A stretch of DNA of 31,909 nt from JAAGZL01 sp050288625 (GTDB taxonomy: Bacteria; Pseudomonadota; Gammaproteobacteria; Chromatiales; Chromatiaceae). The stretch lies in the NCBI GenBank assembly GCA_050288625.1, contig JBNKEE010000057.1, forward strand, positions 1 to 31,909. The letters run 5' to 3'. The translations under genes were made by a program, and so were the position numbers. This document shows positions 26,110 to 31,909 of this stretch, piece by piece (position 1 is the first letter of the stretch; each line of letters begins with the position of its first letter). The notes under the pieces were generated by a model. It was not told the origin of the DNA and searched no databases. It worked only from the letters and a program-made list of their open reading frames with translations.

Positions 26110-26337
26110 GTGATTGTTATAAACGAGAACCTCAGTAAACAGCTATTAACAGTATTGTTACTGATTATCTTTTCCGGCTGCTCAGACAACTCCGAAAAAA
26201 GGGCTCCATCCAAGATACAGAATGATCACATATGGAAAGAGCAAACTAAGACTATAGAACGAGCCCGAGAGGTTGAATCAGTAATCATGGACACCGCAAA
26301 ACGCAGGGGAAAACAAATAGAACAGCAAGAGAGATAG
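26110..26337 (+). CDS. Small lipoprotein of unknown function
   Basis: 75 aa from a GTG start. The N-terminus is a lipoprotein signal: hydrophobic LLTVLLLIIF and lipobox FSGC with Cys24 as the lipidated residue, followed by Ser-Asp, so inner-membrane retention is possible. The mature part is about 50 residues of charged helix (HIWKEQTKTIERAREVE), which could form a short coiled coil. The gene is real on the strength of the signal and lipobox, though no function is recognisable. It ends 9 nt before the convergent PAS-GGDEF-EAL gene. Confidence 0.72.
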   Translation: MIVINENLSKQLLTVLLLIIFSGCSDNSEKRAPSKIQNDHIWKEQTKTIERAREVESVIMDTAKRRGKQIEQQER

Positions 26338-26346
26338 CATTACCGC

Positions 26347-29208
26347 TCACGCATCAAACTTGCGCTCCAGGTCTTCCTTAGACATTGGCCGATGAAAATA
26401 GAAGCCTTGCCCTGAGCAGTAGCCATCGTCCAACAGAAAGTCTCTTTGATCTTCCGTCTCAACTCCCTCTGCAGTGACCTTCAACCCCAGACTGGAAGCC
26501 AGGCTGATAACAGCGCGAGTCAGAGCAAAATTACTTTCATCACCTGGTATATCCCTGATGAATGAACGATCAATCTTTAACTTATTTACCGGTAGGAGCT
26601 TAAGTTTAGAGAGGGACGAATAACCAAGACCATAGTTATCGATGGCTATACTTATCCCTCGCATCTTTAGACGTTCCAATACCGTAATCGCCTGGCCCGA
26701 GTTGTTTATAAATGCCGACTCTTTGACTTCGAGTTCCAGATTAGATGCCGGAAACCCGGTCTTTTCCAATAACGCCAATAGCCTTTGTTCAAAACAATCG
26801 CTATTTAACTCGACTTCTGAGATATTTACAGATATTCGATCGTTATAACGCCCCTGGTCAATCCATAGTTTTCCTTGAGATAGCGTCTTCTTCAATACCC
26901 ACTCGCTCAATTTAGAGATGAGTCCAGTGTCCTCTGCCTGCGGTATGAACCGCAATGGGCCAAGAGTCCCCATTTCCGGATGTTCCCAGCGCAATAATGC
27001 CTCCACTCCAACAATCCTGCCGCTACTAATTTCAACTTGCGGCTGAAAGTGTAATACAAACTCATCATGATCCAGCGCCTTTTTCAAACTAGACTCTATC
27101 AACACTCTTTCGAACGCTATAGTAGTCATATCCTCTGTATAGTATGCGTAGCTGTCATTACCAGCCTCTTTAGCTCTGTACATCGCTATATCAGCATTCT
27201 GAATAAGTCCATCCGGGGTGTCGGCATCATCTGGATAGACACTTATTCCAATACTGGCCGTGATAAAATATTCTGCATCGCTAAGTTTAAAAGGCTCAGT
27301 GAATGAATTTATTATCTTCTCAGCCACCAAGGCCGCATCTGCCGGCCCCTCTATACCCTCCACCAACACGGTAAATTCATCACCTCCATTTCGCGCAACA
27401 GCATCATCAATACGCACTGTTTTTGCGAGCCTTTTCCCCACAGCACGTAACAGCTCATCCCCAACCGCATGCCCGTAGTTGTCATTAATTATCTTAAAGT
27501 TGTCCAAATCAAGAAATAGAAGCGCAAGCTTTACCTTATTACGGAATGCATGTTTTACCGCATGTTCGAGCCGCGCGTTAAACAACAATCGATTAGGAAG
27601 ATCCGTCAACAGATCGTGATGCGCAAGATAATCCAATCGTTCCTGCGACTGTTTAATGTCACTTATGTCGGAAAATATCGAGATATAATTGACCACCTCA
27701 CCTCTTGTATCTTTTACCGCATTGATTGATACCAGGGCAGGCAATAAAGATTCATCTTCACGCCTATTCCACACCTCGCCCTGCCACTCGCCAGTTTCCC
27801 TAATGGACTCCCAAATGCTGTCAGATAATGGCTCTCCCTGTTTCCAACATCTCCAGATACTTGGTGCCTTTCCAACCAAGTAATCCTTGGTGTACCCAAG
27901 CATATCTTCAGCAGCCTTATTAAGCTTCAGAATACGTTTATTGGCATCAGTGATAATTATGCCTTCTGCTGTATGCTCAAAGACCTCACCATAAAGCCGC
28001 AGATCATCCAACCGCCGATGCAATTCACTCTCTGCTTTCTGGAGTTCCTCTCTCGTTTCCACTAAATCGGACACATCATTTATGGCGCCCACAACCCCAA
28101 TTACGTTGTCTTGAGCGTCCATTAACGGGGCATAATTGCCTGTTATATAATGCACACCATCAAACTCATTCTCAGATAGTTTGTCAGTAAATCTAACAAC
28201 ATCTCCACTTATGCATTTCTGAATCAAATCCATATGTCTCTCCAAAAATGTCTCAGGAAGGACATGATCTATAGTGCTATTCTCAATCACACTCAACGGT
28301 AAGCCGCATGTCTCTTCAAAATGCCTATTCGCTGCCAGATAGCCACCATCCGTATCAAATGCTGCTATCCACATTGGCGCCGTATCCAATATTGAACGTA
28401 GAAGATTACGATTCTCTAACAACGCCAATTCTGCCAATTTCTGTTTTGTAATGTCCTGTATGGTTCCAAAAACCCTTATCAGATTATTATTAGCATCGAA
28501 CACAGGCTCAGAATATGCGGTTACGTATCGCATATCACCATCCGGCCTGACAATCCCAAATGACAAGCTTTCCAGTTCATTACCTGGTTCAGCCACCAAC
28601 ACATTCCTTAGATATTGTTTCACGGCGACTCTATCTTCACAGCTTGTGTGTGAAAGAAAATACCTTACGGTTGGGGTAACTAAATCAGGATCAGCGCCAA
28701 AAATCTTATACGTTTCACTTGACCACTCAATGGCCTTGTTGGGAATCTTGATACTCCAACTTCCTACATGCGCCAGTGACTGCGCCTTAGCTACTTCTAC
28801 AGCCTTGCTGGCAGCCATCTTATGAAATAGTTTTTTGCTTGGTTTTAGTTTTTTTTTATTGAAATGGTATTCAAGTATCACAGCAAGCAGCCTGGCTCCG
28901 CTGTTAATAATGCTGGACTGTTCCTCAGGCAGCTCACCCAACGACCCTTGTTCTACCACGAGGTAACCATAGTGGTCGTGTTTCGTGCGCAGCGAAATAT
29001 GGGCAGTTTCCGGCCTGTGCCCGCTTTTCTTATGACTAAAAGATACACCTAAGCCCATGCCGTTGATCACATCAGTAAACAGCTCAACGGCATAATCCGC
29101 CTCTTCCACTTGTGATAAGTGAACAGCAAGGTAGAGAATTTTCTGGGCTAAATCAAAACCTGGCATTCCTGCATACTCTTTTTTATATTGTTGCGTATCC
29201 CTCACCAC
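26347..29208 (-). CDS. PAS-PAS-PAS-GGDEF-EAL c-di-GMP signalling protein
   Basis: 953 aa with no membrane span, so cytoplasmic. It has an N-terminal GAF-like region (15-120) and three PAS domains (about 140-260, 262-390, 402-520). The GGDEF domain (525-690) has intact NGGDEF (607-612) and I-site RIDD (599-602), so it should make c-di-GMP under product control. The EAL domain (700-950) has EAL at 736-738, Asn795, Glu827, Lys878, Glu914 and Gln934, but the usual DDFG is DNYG (Asp857-Asn858). The annotated start is GTG at 29208; an ATG at 29166 (residue 15) is an alternative. The sensed signal is unknown. Confidence 0.94.
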   Translation of the reverse strand: MVRDTQQYKKEYAGMPGFDLAQKILYLAVHLSQVEEADYAVELFTDVINGMGLGVSFSHKKSGHRPETAHISLRTKHDHYGYLVVEQGSLGELPEEQSSIINSGARLLAVILEYHFNKKKLKPSKKLFHKMAASKAVEVAKAQSLAHVGSWSIKIPNKAIEWSSETYKIFGADPDLVTPTVRYFLSHTSCEDRVAVKQYLRNVLVAEPGNELESLSFGIVRPDGDMRYVTAYSEPVFDANNNLIRVFGTIQDITKQKLAELALLENRNLLRSILDTAPMWIAAFDTDGGYLAANRHFEETCGLPLSVIENSTIDHVLPETFLERHMDLIQKCISGDVVRFTDKLSENEFDGVHYITGNYAPLMDAQDNVIGVVGAINDVSDLVETREELQKAESELHRRLDDLRLYGEVFEHTAEGIIITDANKRILKLNKAAEDMLGYTKDYLVGKAPSIWRCWKQGEPLSDSIWESIRETGEWQGEVWNRREDESLLPALVSINAVKDTRGEVVNYISIFSDISDIKQSQERLDYLAHHDLLTDLPNRLLFNARLEHAVKHAFRNKVKLALLFLDLDNFKIINDNYGHAVGDELLRAVGKRLAKTVRIDDAVARNGGDEFTVLVEGIEGPADAALVAEKIINSFTEPFKLSDAEYFITASIGISVYPDDADTPDGLIQNADIAMYRAKEAGNDSYAYYTEDMTTIAFERVLIESSLKKALDHDEFVLHFQPQVEISSGRIVGVEALLRWEHPEMGTLGPLRFIPQAEDTGLISKLSEWVLKKTLSQGKLWIDQGRYNDRISVNISEVELNSDCFEQRLLALLEKTGFPASNLELEVKESAFINNSGQAITVLERLKMRGISIAIDNYGLGYSSLSKLKLLPVNKLKIDRSFIRDIPGDESNFALTRAVISLASSLGLKVTAEGVETEDQRDFLLDDGYCSGQGFYFHRPMSKEDLERKFDA

Positions 29209-29732
29209 AATCGTCCATTTGCTTAGTTATTGTTTTATTAACTCGATTATTGTGTTTTTCAGTAAACTGCTATCTATAGCCCCGTCGATATGGCTCCTGT
29301 ACACCCATATATATGTTCATCCTTACTTAATAAACATTATGAGTGGTGTGTCACGATCATGCGCATATAGCAATTGGTGTTCATTAGGAAAAATAGTGGC
29401 ACACGCCTTGAGTAACAGACTTTTTTACTCAACAACTATGCATCCACGCTGTTTAATATTATTCCTTTCAAGGATCACAGAATTACTCGTTTATTCTAAG
29501 TTAATTCAACCTCGGCCGCCCCTTATATCCTTATCTAGTCATGCAGTCAACGACCAATACAACGCGACCCAAAGACCCATAAATACGCCTGCAAAATAAT
29601 ATTCCATAAAAACGGACAATTAGGATATCTTGTTATATTCGCTTGATAAGAAACAGATCCAATCTCTAGGAATTAAACTCGCATTACTCCAGGCCATGTT
29701 TGAATTCTGAGATTCAGATCAAAAAATCTGAA
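29209..29732. other. Gene-free stretch between the signalling gene and the repeat array
   Basis: About 520 nt, AT-rich, with no convincing coding region; an open frame at 29219-29599 lacks a ribosome site, starts with TTG and has no recognisable motif. It must contain the promoter of the leftward PAS-GGDEF-EAL gene, but no clear -35/-10 pair stands out. Two inverted repeats occur: TTGAGTAA/TTACTCAA with a 9-nt loop (29408-29432), and TTCAGAT/ATCTGAA with a 6-nt loop (29713-29732), the latter directly abutting the first repeat unit. Confidence 0.6.
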
Positions 29733-29824
29733 GGATTACTCGCGACGCTCGTTCAGCACGCCTTCGGCGATCGTCGAACCAACCTTTTTGATGTCGGAGA
29801 TTCGAATATGATTCAGTACATCAA

Positions 29825-29865
29825 ATATACAAAAGGCCCCCACTCTGTGGGAGCCTTTTGTATAT
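29825..29865. terminator. Hairpin terminator, repeat unit 1
   Basis: Arms ATATACAAAAGGC...CCCAC and GTGGG...GCCTTTTGTATAT around a 3-nt loop, with one C/A position that becomes a G-U wobble when read leftward. The stem carries A-runs and T-runs on both flanks, so it can work in both directions. It is the last of three consecutive terminators for leftward transcription. Confidence 0.8.
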
Positions 29866-29973
29866 ATGGCGCGCCCGGAAGGATTATTCGCTTTGCTCAT
29901 TCTGCGCGCCTTCGGCGCTTGTCGAACCAACCTTTTTTGATGTCGGAGGTTCGAATATGATTCAGTACATCGA

Positions 29974-30014
29974 ATATACAAAAGGCCCCCACTCTGTGGG
30001 AGCCTTTTGTATAT
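29974..30014. terminator. Hairpin terminator, repeat unit 2
   Basis: Identical 41-nt hairpin to that of unit 1, 149 nt away. Read leftward it begins one base after the CCA of the tRNA-tail copy of the neighbouring unit. Confidence 0.8.
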
Positions 30015-30122
30015 ATGGCGCGCCCGGAAGGATTATTCGCTTTGCTCATTCTGCGCGCCTTCGGCGCTTGTCGAAACAACCTTTTTTGATGTCGGAGGTT
30101 CGAATATGATTCAGTACATCGA

Positions 30123-30163
30123 ATATACAAAAGGCCCCCACTCTGTGGGAGCCTTTTGTATAT
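30123..30163. terminator. Hairpin terminator directly behind tRNA-Arg
   Basis: Same 41-nt hairpin, starting one base after the CCA of the tRNA-Arg 3' fragment. It was presumably the native terminator of the tRNA-Arg gene before that gene was interrupted. Confidence 0.82.
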
Positions 30164-30164
30164 A

Positions 30165-30209
30165 TGGCGCGCCCGGAAGGATTCGAACCTCCGACCACCT
30201 GGTTCGTAG
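30165..30209 (-). pseudogene. 3' fragment of tRNA-Arg (ACG), probable attachment-site half
   Basis: Read leftward it has anticodon loop CTACGAA, 3' anticodon-stem strand CCAGG, variable region, T-arm GTCGGAGGTTCGAATCC, 3' acceptor strand and CCA. The sequence 5' of the loop (GCTAA) cannot pair with CCAGG, and no D-arm or 5' acceptor strand follows. The tRNA is therefore interrupted exactly in the anticodon loop, a standard crossover site of tyrosine integrases. Under the usual model the right-hand end of the element, outside the window, carries the rebuilt tRNA-Arg. No integrase gene is visible here. Confidence 0.85.
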
Positions 30210-30339
30210 TTAGCATTATAAACTTTAACTTGTTGTTTTTATTAACTTAATACGGAGCGCCCGTTGCCCATTTTACCCCGCAAAGCACAACAATGCATAA
30301 CTGACTCCCGCAAAAGTACCGCAAGATAACCTGCTAAGC
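30210..30339. other. Putative element end beside the attachment site
   Basis: About 130 AT-rich nt between the broken tRNA and the AbiEii stop codon. Read leftward it contains the directly repeated motif TTGCGGTACTTTTGCGGG (30308-30324), which resembles arm-type sites near tRNA-targeting integrases. This resemblance is from memory and is only suggestive. No gene is seen. Confidence 0.4.
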
Positions 30340-31260
30340 TTAATCTCCAGCATCTTTCCAGGGACCAAGTGCGTTCCATTTAGAGGGTATGGGAGTTCCG
30401 GATAATAACGCAGCAGCTATCGGCCCGAGGAATGTATTCACATCATTAACCACCTCAGAAAAAAAGGCAGGTACGTGTTCCTGTCCCAGGCGCTTGTGGA
30501 ATGCCGACCACTGTGCCTGCTTGGCATCGATAAATGCTTGTGAGAAAGCTTCAATAACCCTGGGCAATTCGGTGCCTCGATGATCAAAAGTGAGCCTGAT
30601 AGCCTCGGCCAGTGTTGCACCCCCAAAGTCGAACTGTCGGGACAGTAACCAGATATCATAGAAATCCTTCATCCGACTGTTCAGTGCGCCTAGCTTCACC
30701 ATGGCCTCGAACTTTTCGGCAATGGTACTTTCACGGCTGTAGCAAAGTACCTTGGGAACTGGAGAATCCAGCATGGTAGGCAAATCAGACTTCTCCGGTT
30801 CAGGGTGCACAATATCACCAAAACCGATATCAACCTGCATATGCACCCTGGCATTATCCAATGTGCCGGTAAATCGAATCCGGATACCATCATAGTCGGC
30901 ATCTTCTGTGATTCTCTCAGCGCGAATAGAATCTGGATCAAACACCAATCCGTCTGGTTCTACCTCCACGGAAAGGATCTCGTGGATCTGGGCAATAATA
31001 CTAGCTTCCTCATTACTCGTTTTGCCCAGCATATCGATATCCATGGTGGGGCGAACATCCGGCGAGCGCCACACCCTCAGCATCAAGGCCCCCTTGAGAA
31101 CAAACCGTGTGGTATAGGGTGATTGTGACAAACGGTAGAGGAACCGTTCCATCGCATAATACTGTAGCAGTTCGCTAAATAGCCGCTGATCTGAGCGAGC
31201 CCGGTTCAAGAGGCGCTGACGGATAGATGCCGCAATATTCCTAATCTTCTGCGCACTCAT
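30340..31260 (-). CDS. AbiEii toxin, nucleotidyltransferase of a type IV toxin-antitoxin system
   Basis: 306 aa. The minimal nucleotidyltransferase signature is present: FVLKGALMLRVW (54-65) followed by the metal-binding pair in MDIDML (Asp74, Asp76). The later motifs TIAEKFEAMVKLG and RMKDFYDIWLL are typical of the AbiEii/AbiGii family. Such toxins transfer nucleotides to tRNA acceptor ends and give phage-abortive infection or element maintenance (family knowledge). Its start overlaps the end of the AbiEi gene by 4 nt (ATGA), so synthesis is coupled to the antitoxin. The position next to a tRNA attachment site supports an island origin. Confidence 0.9.
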   Translation of the reverse strand: MSAQKIRNIAASIRQRLLNRARSDQRLFSELLQYYAMERFLYRLSQSPYTTRFVLKGALMLRVWRSPDVRPTMDIDMLGKTSNEEASIIAQIHEILSVEVEPDGLVFDPDSIRAERITEDADYDGIRIRFTGTLDNARVHMQVDIGFGDIVHPEPEKSDLPTMLDSPVPKVLCYSRESTIAEKFEAMVKLGALNSRMKDFYDIWLLSRQFDFGGATLAEAIRLTFDHRGTELPRVIEAFSQAFIDAKQAQWSAFHKRLGQEHVPAFFSEVVNDVNTFLGPIAAALLSGTPIPSKWNALGPWKDAGD

Positions 31261-31865
31261 ACCGTTGCCTCCAGGTAGGGCTTCATCACCTTTTCAACAC
31301 GGCAGATCCTGGCGTATTTGAGCAAATTATCCAGATTAAACGGCCTTTGTGACCTATAGAATTTCAGCGCCTCCAGAACGACATCCATCCCAATCTTGTT
31401 GCGATATTTAAAACAATCTGCCAGTGTCTTTTCCGCGCTATAAATCCGAACTGTTACACCGTCGATCTCATGCTTTTCAATCCCGGCCCTGAATGCGTCA
31501 TCTGAAAACCTGTAGGCATGTACCGGCGGGGAATCAAGCGACGGCATGCGTGCATCCCTCGGAACGGCGACAGACACTGCGTGGGGGATCTGTGTAGTGA
31601 TTTCGTGATACGCCAGTGCGGAAATGAGGCAGATAACGGCATTGGGGAAACGCAGGCTCACCGTCACCAGATCTGGATTGCTGAGGGGTGGCAGCTCCAC
31701 CAGCCGATAGACGCCGCGGGATACCTGTTCGATAATCCCCTTGTCCCGCAGTGAATACAGGCTATAGCGTGACATACCCAGCGCAATAGCTTCACCCATG
31801 CGAAGCTGCCCACCATGTTGGCGGAAGAGCGTTTCGGGGGATGCCTTCTCTTTACGGACGGACAT
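31257..31865 (-). CDS. AbiEi antitoxin (winged-helix transcriptional autoregulator)
   Basis: 202 aa. The N-terminal winged-helix domain (about 8-60, GGQLRMGEAIALGMSRYSLY to GVYRL) is typical of AbiEi antitoxins, followed by the conserved C-terminal antitoxin domain (YHEITTQIPHAVSVAVP, VRIYSAEKTLADCFKYR). AbiEi binds its own promoter and represses the operon; it does not contact the toxin directly in characterised systems. The ATG at 31865 follows GGTG. The upstream 44 nt are very AT-rich and include the palindrome ATATTAATAT (31877-31886), which could be part of the promoter or operator. Confidence 0.88.
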   Translation of the reverse strand: MSVRKEKASPETLFRQHGGQLRMGEAIALGMSRYSLYSLRDKGIIEQVSRGVYRLVELPPLSNPDLVTVSLRFPNAVICLISALAYHEITTQIPHAVSVAVPRDARMPSLDSPPVHAYRFSDDAFRAGIEKHEIDGVTVRIYSAEKTLADCFKYRNKIGMDVVLEALKFYRSQRPFNLDNLLKYARICRVEKVMKPYLEATV

Positions 31866-31909
31866 AACGTCACCAAATATTAATATATGGCAACAATATG
31901 TCTGATTGT

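Larger units (their letters stand above)
29733..30178 (-). repeat. Three tandem 149-bp units carrying tRNA-Arg 3' ends and terminators
   Basis: Units lie at 29733-29880 (148 bp, diverged, one T shorter in a T-run), 29881-30029 and 30030-30178 (149 bp each, differing from each other by one base). Read leftward, each junction has the 19-nt tRNA tail AATCCTTCCGGGCGCGCCA, one T, a 41-nt hairpin terminator, and about 85 nt that includes GCGCC/GGCGC and ATTCGAACCTCCGAC. The rightmost tail belongs to the broken tRNA-Arg at 30165. The leftmost unit ends in a tail cut to AATCCTT. The layout resembles the E. coli tyrT repeats that give rtT RNA. Open frames across it are by-products of the repeat. Confidence 0.93.

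Noticed and set aside
26031..26213. 60-codon minus-strand frame upstream of the response regulator
   Set aside because: It overlaps the lipoprotein gene antisense and has no ribosome site or recognisable feature.
29219..29599. 126-codon open frame in the gene-free stretch
   Set aside because: TTG start, no ribosome site, no motif, low-complexity hydrophobic start in AT-rich DNA.
29733..30178. CRISPR array
   Set aside because: Units are contiguous 149-bp tandem copies with no unique spacers of uniform length and no cas genes nearby.
29700..30213. Several open frames on both strands with repeated peptide MYIWRARKDYS or MYIRCTESYSN
   Set aside because: They arise because the 149-bp unit and its hairpin stay open in some frames. 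The sequence is tRNA tail plus terminator, and there is no ribosome site. A Tpr-like peptide, as in tyrT, cannot be fully excluded but nothing supports it.

Overview
The window reads as a free-standing chromosomal segment of a gammaproteobacterium. PurL, RibE, DapA and GshA follow the Escherichia coli-type proteins closely, dapA-bamC with divergent gcvR is a gammaproteobacterial arrangement, and the flagellar stator resembles the Vibrio PomA/PomB pair. Base composition is moderate. The genus cannot be fixed from the sequence; a Chromatiales-like environmental or symbiotic bacterium is my guess.

Layout. 1-414: four tRNA genes (Pro-Arg-His-Lys) read leftward from a strong promoter with a GC-rich discriminator. 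581-2564: rightward folD-ribE plus a universal stress protein. 2561-9547: leftward dapA, bamC, a metallo-beta-lactamase-fold hydrolase and purL. 9723-11740: rightward gcvR and a PIN-PhoH ATPase. 11741-14507: leftward fmdB-like zinc ribbon gene, DUF502 membrane protein and aspS. 14759-17396: leftward pomA-pomB-pilZ, a flagellar stator operon with a sigma-28-like promoter and a c-di-GMP receptor as third gene. 17568-18410: a short-chain dehydrogenase. 18412-23921: leftward mazG, a DUF4743-type Nudix hydrolase, prc and gshA. 24044-29208: a signalling and envelope cluster with a secreted protein of unknown function, a response regulator with a degenerate GGDEF domain, a tiny lipoprotein and a large PAS-GGDEF-EAL protein.

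29209-31909 is the accessory end. A gene-free stretch leads into three tandem 149-bp units (29733-30178). Each unit contains a 19-nt copy of a tRNA 3' end with CCA and a very strong hairpin terminator. The array abuts the 3' part of a tRNA-Arg gene that is broken exactly at the anticodon loop (30165-30209). Beyond the break lies an AbiEi/AbiEii type IV toxin-antitoxin pair, so this is most simply read as the left end of an element integrated in tRNA-Arg. The tandem units recall the E. coli tyrT repeats that yield rtT RNA, but they sit behind a different tRNA, and each also carries a 15-nt stretch antisense to the tRNA T-arm. This is the most unusual object in the window.

Second-messenger signalling is a recurring theme: one likely active cyclase/phosphodiesterase (with a substituted phosphodiesterase metal ligand), one probably inactive GGDEF regulator, and one PilZ receptor co-transcribed with the flagellar motor stator.
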